DNA from: Phaseolus vulgaris
Lineage: Eukaryota > Streptophyta > Magnoliopsida > Fabales > Fabaceae
Assembly: GCF_000499845.2 (NCBI RefSeq)
Contig: NC_023751.2
Location: forward strand, 14,168,280 to 14,232,279
Length of the DNA: 64,000 nt
Direction: 5' to 3'
Numbering within the stretch: position 1 is the first letter of the stretch; the number at the start of each line of letters is the position of its first letter. Shown piece by piece: positions 25,001 through 38,400 of the stretch. The notes beneath the pieces are model-generated. The model was not told where the DNA came from. It ran no database searches and saw only the letters and a list, made by a program, of their open reading frames with translations. The translations under genes and the position numbers were made by a program.

Positions 25001-28000
25001 ATAAAAAAAGGGGAGGGACCAGCAGCAACACATGTTGAGGAGTAGAAAGAAACACTTAAAAGGCCACCAAGTAGACATAAGGAAAAGATAGAGATAAGTG
25101 GGTCACAGGTGTAGGTGGAGAAGAGAGATTATGGGTAAGAGTCTAGAAGGGAGGAAAAGGCAAAATAATAAGTGGCCATGGATGGAGGGAAAAGAACAAC
25201 CATTTTGCCTCTCTTACCACTCAGATTCTCACAAAAAATAAAAGCAAAATTAGGGCTTTTACAAACCAGGTCGTTTTACCCAACTTGTTTCTGAGTGCAA
25301 CCTGAACACAATTTCTCCCATGATTCAAAGCACAATTCAAACCAGAATCGCAATTCATGCGATTCCAAAAGAGATTTGAATGACACAAAACAGATCCCAG
25401 AGCAAAAAACGAGTGTTGCTGCTATCATATCATGGGTGTAGAGAATCGTATCATAAGATACGACTCGTGTATCATATGACTCTTACTACCATGATTAAAA
25501 CTATAAAATCAACCTTTGTAATAGTTGCCTGAGTTCAGAGGCATTACTTAATTATTTTAATCAGAACAATTCTCTACTCTCATCCACAAAGGTAAAAAGT
25601 GCCTAGGTGACAGGAACATAAAGAATGCTGGTCTTTCACACCACTTAATTATGAACACGACTGTAATTTATAATATAAGCTAAATGACCCAACAAAACAG
25701 CCACACAAAACAACACCCACAGAGCAGAGAAGGCAACCAAAGTAAAAAAAATGCAACAAAAATCTCAAATCCAACACCTGACTACCATAGATTTATGTAA
25801 GATCAGATACGATAAACAATGTTTAGTATTTAGCGTAAAAATTATATACAAAAAGACAAATTCGATAAGAGAAACACAACCAGTTAAGTAAATATAAATT
25901 TCAAATTTCCAGAAATGATATATTTGGCGACTAAAATAACCAAAAAAAAAAAAAACTAGTGACAGGATTGTTGATAATTTAATGAGTGAACACACCCTGT
26001 TGTACCATATCAATATTAATCCACATTTGTGATATAGTTTTCTTCCTTTATAATGTATCTTTTAAAAAATTGCATTCAGAAAATCATGCAGTGTGGAGCC
26101 CAATATATGAAAAATATGCCACAATAATAGTTTACTTTTTATTATACATCAATTTAATAGATACTATTAATGCACTATTAAATTGCCAAAGCAATAAAAT
26201 TTATTTAGCCTAGTGAATGAGCATGATTGTATCAAATATTTTCCATGATAAAATAATTAAAATGTTATTGCAAAACATAGTTAACTTACAACGGAACAGG
26301 AACAATTAAAGAGATAATTAGTTATTTTTTTAATATTTTTATATTTCTCTATTGGATAGAAGTTTTTCTCTAGTTTTACAATTTTATATTGCTCTTTATG
26401 GTTTGTCTAAGGTAAACTATAGGCTAAATGGTGATATTTAATAATAAATGGTTCAGATTATATAAATGGTGATATTTCTTAAAATTAAACTTCACTGTGG
26501 CCAATGATTTCAGGATCATCAACATTTGTTCCAAGAAGCAGGAAAAGCACCTTATCCCTCACAAGAGAGGAAGTTCAAAGACTCAAATTATTTTCTTTCT
26601 AGTAAGATGTGATGATAAAGGGTTTGTAAGGATTGCAAGGTGATTCCAAGAGGGAGCCTTATTACACAACATAAAGATTAGAACCATGATGTTTTTTCTT
26701 GAAAAGCAGAAACAGAAAACACGACAAGTTACCAATCTAAATAGGTGCCAACTTAAGGGAAAGAGTTATTTAACTTTTAAGCAAAAGATACTGGAGGAAG
26801 ATAATTAGGAAACACTTGGTAGTGCTATCGTCAAGTGGGATGAAATGTCTAAGAAGATAAAAAACAGTGTATGCAGAACCACCTACAAGCTTTTTGAAGA
26901 GTTATACAAGAGATTTGGATTATGTAAGATGTATCAAGTAAAGTTTGGCCAAGTCACGATACATAGAAGAGACGAAGGAATTAATTTTGTAAGGTTTTCA
27001 ATAATGGAGAAGGATGAATTCCTAGCACAGAAAAACTAGAAACACAAGAAAATGAACAGAAACTATAGAATTTGTATTCGAAAAGTAATGGAAACCCATG
27101 AAAAGAATAGATAATGACAAAGTTGTCAGATCAAATGATATACTTTTTGAAGTTTGGAATTGTGTGGGAAAACAAGGTATCATTTTCTCACAGCCTTTAA
27201 CAAGATTTTGATATCTAGGAAAATGTCATATGAGTGGAGGAAGAGCACTTTGGCCCTGTATTCAAGAATAAAGGAGATGTTCATAATTGTGCTAATTATA
27301 GAGGTATAAAACATACAAGTAACACTGTGGTTAAGGGTGACTGACCACAGAATAAGAGGCAAAGTGAGGTTTGTAAAGAATCGGTTCAGTTATTTCCTAG
27401 GAAGGTCTACAATAGAAGCAATTTATCTTTTACAGAGCTTGAGGGAAAATGTACCAAAATACAAAGAAAAAGGCTTATGGTTTTTGTTGAGTTTGGAAAT
27501 TTGTATGACTAAGCACCAAGAAAAGTGTTGTGGAGAAATTTGAAAATGAAAGGTGTTAGAATTGCTTATATTGTTATACAGGCCATGCATGTGGGTAAAG
27601 ATGTGAGACTAAAGATTTTCTTAGAATAAGGGAATAGTATTACATTAGGGCTTACTTATTTAATCTTACCATGGATGAGCTAGCAAGGGACATACAAAAG
27701 CCTGTTTCTTTTTGCATGCTTTTTGCGAATGATAAAGTTTTGGTTGAGAAATCCAGGAAGCAACTAATCTAAACTTAAACTTTGGGACAGACTTTGGAAA
27801 TAAAGGACTTTCGCTTACGTTGGAATACAATAGTGTATAGGCATTGTAATTTTAGCAAGATATGAATAATCTCTTGTAGAAGTAAATTGCGAGAAGATGT
27901 CACACCATATGTTTCTTAGTTTAAATATACGGGATCAATATTACAAAATGATGGGGAGATTAACAGGGACGTCACACCTAGGACATTAGGATACACAGGT

Positions 28001-29437
28001 TATTTCTGACTAAAAAAATCACCTACCAACTCAAGTACAAATTGTCATACATACTACTGTATCCTGACAATCCTCTATGGTCATGATGTTGGACTTCACA
28101 GAAAGAAGAGAAAAACGTCAGAGTGGCATAAATGAGAATGTTATGATGGATATGAGGTCACACAAGAAAAGAAAAAAGACAAAATGATTATATATGAGAG
28201 GGATTAGTATGGCAACAATTAAGGAAAAGGTGACAAAAAACAGACTATGGTGTATTAGACGTGTATAAAGAAGGCTCTGCGAGATACCAATGAGAAAAGT
28301 ATATTTATGGATTTTAGTCTGGTGAAGATCAGGGAAGGGAGGCCAGGAAGGAAACTGGAAAAAATAGCCACAGTGGATCTTGTTGAAAATAATATCTTTG
28401 AAACGTTGATCTTAGCAGTTGTTGTTGCAACACATTATCCTTCCTTGCAAATCTTCTGACGCTATTAAATTCACGCAGAACCACTGGTCGCTAGTAGCCC
28501 AAGCTAGCTCCACGTGAATCTCCAAGCCCATCATTGATATATTTCATGTCCTTGTGACAAACATCCCAAATTATAGCAACAAGCCAAAAATATCAAGATA
28601 TTCAACATCAAATTAACAAAAAGGTGGAGGGTGAGCCTTCGTGGATCTGGGGTAGAGGAAGCAAATTGCAGGGTGCTCCAATAATGTCTGGGGGGAGGAG
28701 AACCATTGCTATGGTGAAGCGAGTGCAGCCCCTGCACCACAACCACTAGCACCAAGTCAATGTTCCCTCAGACCTATCGTCACTGTTGGCACCACTCCAA
28801 ACCCTCCCTCCCAATCTCATCACAACCAATAATCAACAAGCAATAATTCCATCCATTGACAAAAAATGAACAAGGCCTATTTCAAGACCTAATTCAATTT
28901 CTTCAGCACCATCTATTTCATACATCCATGACCAAACAATCAAGAAGATTGGTGTTGATTATAATCAATTACAGCCTATTAATACTATTACCAATCATCA
29001 CTTACCAATTAGAACTCCATAACTTTAAGATATATTTATACTATAGTATATTAGGATATATTTATTAAATCGTAACATAAACGCTGTAACAATTATCCCA
29101 TTACAGCCAAGTCAGTTTAGGTATAAGAATAAAAATTTGACATCAAACATTCCATGCACTCGTCCTTCTATCAAAATCTCACAAAAACGCCAAAGTCAAA
29201 CAATCTCAGCGGCCAGATTACGGGAATGAAAAATGTTAACGACATGCATCAAATAATTAAAAACAAAAGAATCTAGAACATCACGAGCAAAGTATTATGA
29301 TAACTTTTGAAGGGAGAAAGCGTTCTTACATCTAGAAGTGAGAGAAGCTCCTCCACGGATGACGGCGGATCTGCGAGTTTGTTCCCGGCTTCGAGAAGTT
29401 GCTCTTCCAATTCTTTATCTGTCGTCGTCGTCGCCAT
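16079..29437 (-). CDS. PDS5C: PDS5 homolog C-like cohesion protein, copy 1 (C-terminally shortened)
   Basis: Fourteen exons, all GT-AG: 29437-29330, 22107-21904, 21785-21604, 20838-20712, 20597-20400, 20301-20254, 20150-19260, 19146-19039, 18869-18796, 18270-18219, 17695-17609, 17533-17490, 16664-16590, 16520-16079. They join in frame to 879 residues. Residues 1-273 (starting MATTTTDKELEEQLLEAGNK) form the HEAT-like N-terminus of plant PDS5C-type proteins. Residues 290-586 are a Lys/Ser-rich linker. Residues 623-693 hold a Tudor domain (VKVWWPEDREFYKGVI, YDDGDEE). The rest is a Lys/Ser-rich tail. PDS5 proteins bind cohesin on chromatin and act in cohesion, recombination and repair; the Arabidopsis PDS5C Tudor domain has been reported to read H3K4me1. 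An early TGA at 16081-16079 removes about 25-30 tail residues, including the basic end kept in copies 2 and 3. Intron 1 is 7.2 kb and packed with transposons. Confidence 0.9.
22270..25495 (-). mobile_element. hAT-type insertion in intron 1 of copy 1
   Basis: Alignment by eye with intron 1 of copy 3 (about 53440-53520) shows about 3.2 kb of extra DNA here. The join back to homologous intron is at about 25490, at the phrase AAAACTATAAAATCAA. The extra DNA contains a decayed hAT transposase on the - strand. The exact ends and target duplication could not be fixed by eye. Confidence 0.6.
22690..24960 (-). pseudogene. Decayed hAT transposase (BED finger, DUF659, dimerisation end)
   Basis: Read on the - strand in several frames, the pieces come in the normal order. 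They are a BED-finger remnant near 24850 (GGIARWKHHLTRTNKDVIPC), a catalytic-domain phrase near 24390 (CTLMCDGWTDGKG), DUF659 phrases near 24230 (VKHVVQVFTDEASN) and 23990 (NRRELARLAITHVATS), and the C-terminal dimerisation phrase near 23150 (ITNRLEHQRLNALVYVKYNL). Stops and frameshifts separate them, and the paired cysteines of the finger are partly lost, so it is dead. It lies in the same orientation as the host gene. Confidence 0.85.
26510..28440 (+). pseudogene. Decayed LINE-type reverse transcriptase in intron 1 of copy 1
   Basis: On the + strand, antisense to the host gene, pieces of a non-LTR reverse transcriptase follow in order: CANYRGIK near 27290, STIEAIYLLQSL near 27400, MLFANDKVLVEKSRKQ near 27716, and LQNDGEI near 27940. 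A C-terminal phrase (IREGRPGRKLEKI) lies near 28330. Many stops and shifts interrupt them. The catalytic box reads FAND instead of the usual FADD/YADD (27722-27733). A shortened remnant of the same insertion lies at the matching place in copy 2 (42650-43010) and none in copy 3. Confidence 0.82.
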
Positions 29438-29565
29438 TGGTTGTTTCGTTTGTGCGTCTCTGCCTCTTGATCTTCTACAGACTCAGGTTGCTTCACTTCA
29501 TTTCGTCTATGAAACCGTTCAAATCCAACCCGATTTGAGACTTGATGTGGATTGAACAAGGAAAT

Positions 29566-29573
29566 TAGGGTTT
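29566..29573 (-). promoter_or_regulatory. telo-box (AAACCCTA) in copy 1 leader
   Basis: AAACCCTA on the - strand, 129 bases before the start codon. Telo-boxes are common in leaders of plant genes active in dividing cells. Copies 2 and 3 keep the position, but with GAACCCTA. Confidence 0.5.
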
Positions 29574-30699
29574 TTTTCAATTATTTTTCTTTCCTTTCCC
29601 TCTTTTCCTTGCCAAAAATGAGAAACAGAATAGAGAGAGAGTGCCAGATAATTAAAAAAAACTAAAGAGAGGGAGTAAAGTTCGTTTAAAAAAAAAATTG
29701 AAGAGGAAAAATTCTCATGAATTATATGTATGTCTACAAAGACCTAGCATTTACTATTTTTCCATCCACACGGAATAATCATTCAACCCAAACAGAACGC
29801 AAAATAATAATATATTAATAAATTTACATTTAAATTTATTTTATAAGCACTAATATGTAATCGTAATTGAAAATATTAATTGTAATAAAATTAATAATAT
29901 TATTTTATTTTATTTTTCACCTGAGATTAGTTGACGTCAAAACTATTTCCTTATATCTGAGTATTAAATAATAACATAAAAAAGGTTGTAATATAAAAAA
30001 AAATGTCCTCTAGTTAACTAAAAAAATATATAGTAAATCACATTGCCTAATTTACTTAGTAAAATGTTTATCTTATGCAAAAAAGTTCTAAATCTATTAG
30101 TTAGAATCCAACCTTTCACAATATATTTGAAAAAAAAAATATGTATGAGTTATGTTAGATCTTGTTAGTAAATGTGTATTTTCATATAATCTAAGTTGTT
30201 ATTTATTTCTCTGTTATTTGTGCAGTTTTGTGCAGTTTTCGCAAATACAAACCAGCAAAACTTCTTGAATAGGACAGATAGTAAATGATAGTTGAGAGTG
30301 TTAACTAGTCAAATGTAATGTTTATAATAAAGAGTTTGAGGATTAGTATAAGCCATATAAAGAACATTTCATTTATCTTCTCAATATATATTTTTTTTCC
30401 TATTTTCATTTTTTAGCAAGGTTTAATTACTGTATCAATCTAATCCACTACTACCAAAATAAGTTATTGTGTTTTTTTTTTATATAAAAGTTTTCCTATT
30501 AGGCATCATTATGCAACTTGACATTTCAGCTAAATTTACAATTCAAATAACAACAATCATCTGTCATGCATGAAAAAATGATCATTATTAAAAAATAAAA
30601 AAGAAATAAAATATAAAAATATGGGGGACTATATCAAAACTCATATGTTAACCAAAAAATACATAGATAGATTATACTCATTCATACAAAATTCTAATA

Positions 30700-31480
30700 A
30701 CATACTAGATGGAAACTTGTTATACCAATTAAATGATTCTCTATTAATAAATCCTAAATTAGCCAACTTATCAGCACACACGCATTCTCTTTAAGACAGA
30801 TATGAGTAACCCTAAGCCTGATTTTTTCAAAGTAATTAAGACAAGTATCTTATTGATTACGAAACATCCACAAAACATTAGTCCGTAAATGCATCACAAA
30901 CCAAGGCAATTTGTAGGTTCTAATTCAGGCATGAGTTTTGATACTCTTCATGGTAGCTGAAACAAAGTATTTTGTCAAGACAAACAATCTCAAGGAACCC
31001 ATCCCGGTGGCTCATTGCATGTCTTTTAAAGAAGCGAACTCAAACTCATAGAAACTTTTCCCAAGAGAAATTGCTTTCCACGATCCAAGACCCTTCCACA
31101 CCGGCTGCAACTTTTTAGTTAAATAGTGTATGAGAGGTTTACCCCCTTAGATAGAATAATCTGACCATGAAGATGTGTCTTGTAATCCTCAAGATTAGCC
31201 AAGTAATATGTCTCATCAATTTGGACAACAATCATGTCTCCCTTAATACAAGAAGTAGGTAACTAGGACAAAGGAATGTCACGTGTATTTTCCCAAAACC
31301 TGAGCAAAAGTCTTCCTTTGTCCTGGCATAGCAGACACTTTTTTATTAGGGAACACTTCTTGATCCATCAAACAAGCTCATGAGATGAAGAAACCCGTAA
31401 AGCCCTCCGCCATTCTCAAAGGCTAACAAGTTGTGGACCAACCCACGTCAGCCACCACCGTCCCACTGGCCCCACCACCT
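30700..31480 (-). pseudogene. Retroelement remnant with DUF4283-like and RNase H-like pieces
   Basis: On the - strand, the phrase GKSFYEFEFASLKDM near 31050, followed by a LFVLTKYFVSATMKS stretch, resembles the DUF4283 gag-like domain at the front of plant LINEs. About 270 bases further along comes CADKLANLGFINRESF (near 30760), typical of the end of the LINE RNase H domain. The reverse transcriptase between them is missing, so the element is internally deleted and has stops. Confidence 0.65.
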
Positions 31481-31783
31481 AAAAATCTTGATTTTACCAC
31501 AAATGTTGATAAAAATCGTGACTTTACCACAAATTATAATTGACTACGTGAAAAAAGGTGACAACTTTGGTTGTGTGCAATAAAATTTACAAGAAAAAAT
31601 TTAAGGAAAGAATATCAATCCTTTTAATATATCCATTTTGTAGTTTTAATGCTAATTTTATTTATCATTTTGGTTCATATAACACTAAAACAAAATTATA
31701 CTTATTTTTTCATTCTAAAAATTAGCGGTCACAGTAAAAAAGTAAAAAAGTAAAAAACAACTTTGATGGCAAAATATCAATAA

Positions 31784-31810
31784 TAATAATAATATTATTA
31801 TTATTATTAG
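31784..31810. repeat. AAT/ATT palindromic microsatellite
   Basis: A run of AAT units is followed directly by a run of ATT units, forming a palindrome able to make a cruciform. Confidence 0.8.
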
Positions 31811-34800
31811 TGAAAACATATGTGTTCACATTTTTTATTTTTATCATTAACATTTTCAAAGTCAATATTATAAAAAAAAAAATTCAATATTTTATATTTA
31901 TTAATAATTCTCAATTTAATGAAAGAAATAAATGAAAGAAAATGAAAGAATTTGACAAAGAGAAATAAAAAAGGAACCTATCAAAAAGAGAGTGTGAGCA
32001 CCGCCCCTCAACAATGACTTTAAAGGTCTGATTGCAAAAGGCATTATCATTGCAAATCCAAGTTACGAAGATCCAATCTTCCTTAATAATTGTTTCTCCA
32101 TAATACAATGAACCTCTTCCCTACCTTACGCGAGAAAGATCGCGTCAAAAATCATAGACTCAAAATTCTATTGGCGAATTTGGAGAAGCTTCAATGTCAC
32201 ATGCGTGATGAAAATAATATGTGATCCATGAAAAAGGATGTAATTAGAGTGAAGAAGAATAAGTTGTTTTGATCATCCAGATCGTCCATGCGAGGCATTC
32301 GAAGATGGTCTTCTGCCAAATGTGGTTGACATGGTCACAGTCACATACTGAGTCATGGTGAAGAACTATGATTTAATTTTTAAGAGACATGAAAATATGA
32401 GAAAAAAACATACAAAACGTTTAATAACTGCAACACTTTCAAAATTTAAATTTGGTAATTATTCTTTACAAAATGATAGAATATTAATTTTAAAAATAAA
32501 AAACAAAACAATTTTCAATTAATTATACAAATAATTATTTATTTATTAAATGCTTAAAAAATAATTGAAATGTCTAAAATAAAATAATAAAATAAATGTT
32601 AATATAAGGATTAAATTAATAAACATAAGAAAAACAATTAAAGAGAAGAATCCTTTAAATATAAGTATAGATAAAGAAGATAATTCTTATATACATAGAC
32701 TATTGTAACACAAACAACCATGAGAGATAATGTATAGATGAATATTGTTGAATATTCTCAGTCTTTTTAATAATGTATCGATGTACCTTAAAAACTATGA
32801 AATGTTTTTTTTTTTTCTTATATGATTGTTTCTATCACAGTGAGTTCAAACTTATTCACTGCAAAATCATTCAGTTTTTTTTATTTTTTTATTTTATATA
32901 AAAGTCTTTCTTTTTTAATAGGATTTTTACTAGTGTTTTAAAACATAATAATCAATTTCATTAAAACATGATGAATTATATTGCAAAAATGGTGCTTGTA
33001 AATATATAATCTGTTATCATCACATCTGGAATAACATTTAAAGCTTTATAAAAAGAATATAAGGTTTACAAATAATTAATTAAGATTAAAAATAATAAAC
33101 TAGGGTTAAAATTAATCATTTAAGACTAAAAATCATTAATCTATGGAACCTTTCATGTAATTGTTTTTGTGTATACTTTTAGATGCATTCCTTACCTCAT
33201 AAATATTTGTAATTAATATAACTGAGATTAACTATAACTTTGAGAAGAAGATTTTTTTTTAATTTTGCAAAACCATCCTCTATGTTATTAATACATAATA
33301 CTAATAGTTCTTATTTTATTTATATTTAACTTGCATCTTTCACAATATATTTGTATTTATATTTAAAATATATTTGAATATAATAATAATTTAACAAATT
33401 TAATATACATTTTATAACTAATTATTTATTTTTACAATATGTATTATCTGGTCCCTGAAATTCAGTAATTAATATCAATTAGATAATATGATATTAAACA
33501 TTTGTAATAATATTAAATCATTGATAACTGTTCGGTAGTTACTTTAAAGTAACCATAAATCTCTATCTCAGTCACTCAATATACTTATTTATTACTCGAA
33601 CATTATAATTCTCTTAAAATTCTGCAATCTTTCGTCAACAATTCAGATTCACGACCTTGAACAATTTAGACACCAAATTCGATGAGAACACGATACAATT
33701 TATAATTGAGTGACTATAATTTTTTGATATTATTAATCTATACTATTATATAAAGGAAATACATCACTTAATAACTTGTTTTGCTGTCATTTTTTAATTA
33801 AAAAATTTATCTTTATTTCAAAATAACTAAATAACCTTTTTTCTTTTAAAAAATATATAAAAAGATACATCATTTGAGATAATTTGATAACCTTTTTGGT
33901 ATCATATTTTACTTAGATAATTTAATCTTAAAAAAAAACAAAATAATTTTTGCTTATTTATTTAATAAAATAAATAATTGAATAATTTATCACATATACA
34001 TTATGGCTAAAGTAAATTTCTAACAACTTCTTGTATTTTCAATGATAAAAAAAGACTGAAATCACATAATTATAATAGTTAATAAGTTACAATACAATTT
34101 AGCCAAAAGTAATTGATAATCTTACATGACTATTACCCTACAAATATCACCACTTATTAAAGTCACTAAAAGATAAGCATTATTTTTATCACCTGGTTAT
34201 GGAAATGCCCATCTTATTTTTTGTGCCTCTCAATAACTCTTTTTTTTTCACTCATCTATAAAAACAGAGACAAACACAACAATATTGACAGGATTTGGCT
34301 AAAGAATTTATAACCACATACAATACAAGTTTACAGAACAGTGATATATCATTTCAATACCATCTCAACTCTAACAGATGTTGTTTGTAATGAAAGAGTT
34401 GGGTGAACAGGATTTATAATTCAATATTTTTTGGGAGCATACATTTTTATTAATCATTAAAAAATCTAAAGTGTTACTAGAATATAGTTGATGATGTACA
34501 TTATTCTAGTAATAAACCAAAATACAATATCATCCCATTAAAAGATGTTTAATATATTTAAAAGAACAACTAAAATATGTACATTTTCTTTATTGTCCAC
34601 ATTATTAAAATCACCTAAAAGTGTAACTTGCTTCTACCATTAATTTTCCAACCATTAGTAATAAAAAAACTGGTAGCTACTTCCCACCAATGAAGGCATG
34701 TAAAAAAAAAAAAACATTATCAACATTCATAACATTACAAAAGTAAAAGCTGGTCATACCAAAACCAATGAAAATGGAAAATACTAACATGTCCATAAAA

Positions 34801-35417
34801 TAATAGGATGAATATAAAATTTAGATAAGAAAAATGCATTTGAATGGGAGCATAATGTAAGCGCATTATTCAATGATCTATGGCTGGCTGTAAAGAAAAA
34901 TTATAGCAACTTACAAATACTCAACATGTATATAGGTTACATTTAATATTCTAAAGTATCACGCATACCAATACTTGTTATAATAAATTTAAATAATAAC
35001 AAATAACTATATTTACCAACACTTGTTATGATGACTAAAGTATATACAAATCTAAAATACCATTAAAACCAAGGGCAAGGTTAATAAATGCATATCATAT
35101 ATTATCAAACATCAGGTAGTGCCAAAGCAATATTTTAAGTGAATGCTAGCCAACTACTTTCCAGTGTTACCCTTTATATAACATTCATCTAGTCTATAAA
35201 CATCGGAAAAGTGTCTAAAGACACTAACCCACCCTACAACTAAACTAGCCTAACTAATAACTAAATATAACAATATTAGCAACAAGATAATTACCACAAA
35301 ATGATAAACAGCTACCTCAACACACGGCTTAAATTCATTTGATCACTCCAGCCATCGGAAGAGTAAAACTGATAAGTAGAAGACAAGCAACCCAGTTAAG
35401 GATAAATACACCCACTT

Positions 35418-38400
35418 CTAGCTTCTCTGACGTTTCTTTCCACTCTTGAGTTCTCTTCCTTGTGGCTTTGATGAATGTAAAGTCTTTCTCTTATCATCTT
35501 GTACCTCTCCTACCAAAACATCTGAATCATTCTCGGGATCTTTTCTCTTCAACAAACCAGATTTCACCTTGCCTGTACCATTAACATCAATCTTTCCACC
35601 ACTTTTGAGAAGTTTTCCTTTTGATAAGGAAGTCTTCTTGGTTTCTAGTTTGGATTGTCCACTTTTGAAAGTTTCATGCTTAGACTTGACAGAGGATTTT
35701 GACGTGTTAGTTTTATCATCCTTTGATTCAATTGTCTCGGAAGTTTCAGTGTTTTTGAATTTACTAATTTTTTTATCAGCAACAGATTTTCTGCTACCAT
35801 TTTTAGCAGTACTGTCCTTAGACTTTTTACTAACTTCATCCTCTGATTTGCTAATAGTCTTGGAATCTTTCAATTTGTTACCATCTTTGGACTTGTCGCT
35901 AGACTTCATGGATACACCCTTTGATCTACTGGATGCTACTTTTCCATTGCTGCAAATTGATGTAAATAATTTAGATATTAAATAAGAGGTGTCACTGAAA
36001 TAGATTAATTGATAGTCACCAACCTTCCGGAAGAATGATCCATCTTTCCTTGCTTGTTTGACTCACCAACACTTGTTTTCCCTTTCTTCTCCGGTGGCCT
36101 AAATAGGATCCGTGCAATGCAGTGTGTGAATAAGACCAATTAGAGGCAGCTGGAAAGAGCACCATGCATACCACAACGAGAATAACAAAATACAGCAAAA
36201 AATAAGACATGTCCATCTGAACCCTTCAAAAAAAGAGGGAACATTAAACAATCTACTAACACATTCTTAATTGATAAAAATCAAACCAATGCAGCACATG
36301 GCCTAATTGATTGGCGAGGTATTATGTACGACAATTTACACTTTTTGAATCTATATATCAAATATACAACAGCAACAACTATCCACGACTGCCAAGAAAA
36401 GGAGCTGGGACTAGTTCAGAACTATACCATAGGATAAATCATATCTAAAAGCTCCAAATTAAGGGCACCGGCAAATCATCATTCACAAAATATACATTTG
36501 CCAAGTGTAGGTTCAGGTTTTCAGGTAAAATATATCATGGTAACTATCTTTCAAACCATGTATCCAACAAATCAGCAACAAGAACAAACAACAGCACCAA
36601 CTAAGTCCAGAACTCTTATATACACAGTTTTTGCAAAGGGGCAACATAAATACATACATACTCTGAAAAATGCATGAAAAATAAAGGAAAATACAGCATT
36701 AACAATATGCAGCACATACATATCAGTGGAAGCATCAAGACTTGCACGCCCACTTTGTTCCTCCTGTCCATAGAAATGATTGCCATTAATGTAGACAGAA
36801 AAAGTTTGGCATAAAAAGGACAAGCCATACACCAACCTCATCTGCATCTAAGTCTGCATCAATGACCTTCCATTTTTCCTTCACAAGATTTAATGTTTCT
36901 TCATCTCCATCATCATAGAAGACCTAAAATAGAGAACAGGTGTCATTGTCCTCAAGAAGTTAACTAGGGTACATATGGAAAATTTGGAAAGAAGTGCTTT
37001 TATGAAATGGCGTTTTCCTACAAGTTACCCTTTGTAGCTCATGAGAAAAGCACTAAAATGACATTCTGTTTCATTGTATAGAGTTTTACTTTCATTGTTT
37101 TTCAGAAAAATATAAGACACTCAGAAACTTATTTGTCCCTTTCCATTAAATCTTCTTGAAAGCTTATCTTAGTATTAATTATTTTTTGACAAAAATACTA
37201 CCAATTACTTTACAATTTTTTTTTTCAATAAATAATTATATAAATTAATAAGATAAGCTTATTCTCTCTCTTGTAAGAAATGAATAAGATGAATCAATTA
37301 GGTAGAAAGAAAAGGATAATGAATCCCAATTTTAGGAATGATTTTGGAAAATATATAAATGAACAACATATTCAGTGCTACCAAAAACATAAACCAACTT
37401 TCATGATGAATTGGTCAAATGGTCTTCTAGAGGACAAAAGTAGAATGTTAATTGTTTGATTTTTTTTTTCAAAGTAAAAAATTCATATCCTTTATTTCCT
37501 TATAAAAGGATTAAACAAATGTAACATAACAGTGGTACCAGTAGAGCAACACAGAAGAACAAAAAATGCAAAGATTTTCTTAGTAAAGGGAAGGTAAATA
37601 GATGACTTAAAAATCTGATAATTCACCTTGTGCTTCTTTTTGGCAGAATCAAAAGAATGAATAACACCTTTGTAAAACCTGTAACATATTACATGTCATT
37701 GAAAATAGAAAGTAAATATTTCTATTACATAAAAATGAACCGATAAACTGATCATAAATAGAAGGAGCATGACATACACTAGTTTAATTCAAACACATAA
37801 ACTCTTCCGCTATCTCACATCAAAGCATTCTAACACTACATTTTCAAAAGGTATTCCCGGAGTAGTTTAACATATAGACTATCAAAATAACTAATGAAAA
37901 AAACATATAAGCCAATGAACTCAAACTGTAAAGATCATGGTCACTTCATAGAAAGGTTTACACAAAGATACATGTAGAAATGACTGTAACACACCTAATT
38001 TAAGATATCACTAACACTGCAACATTAGTCCAGTTTAAGGTCTAAAAACACATTCTAGAATTCATAAAACTAGAGATTACAATTTAAAATTAAATATCAA
38101 ACAGCTTAAAGCATTTCCTTAGCCTCGTTAACAAGAATTTCAGTGAAGGAATGTAAAAACTAAAGAGATTCCAAGTACTTACTCATGATCCTTAGGCCAC
38201 CAAACTTTGACCCGTAAACCAACAAGGCCTTCACCATATTTCTCAATATCAGACTCCTGACACAGCAGAAAGATAACTAGTAATCAATGCAATAGAACGA
38301 AAAATCTAGAATTAACAAATAAAAGACTTTCCCAAAGGAAAAGTTCCCTAACAAATATATATTTGAAGATTTCATATTGTAATTCAAAATTTAGGGTGAA

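Larger units (their letters stand above)
29640..35100. other. Intergenic DNA between copies 1 and 2
   Basis: AT-rich DNA with one retroelement remnant (30700-31480), an AAT/ATT palindrome near 31784-31810, and no recognisable gene. The part at 33740-34700 starts TCTATACTATTATATAAAG, which resembles some Helitron ends, but I found no convincing 3' end. Confidence 0.5.

Noticed and set aside
26845..27543. Short + strand open frames in intron 1 of copy 1 as separate genes
   Set aside because: They are fragments of the decayed LINE.
33740..34700. Possible Helitron (TCTATACTATTATATAAAG start)
   Set aside because: No CTRR end with a preceding hairpin could be found, and no helicase remnant is present.
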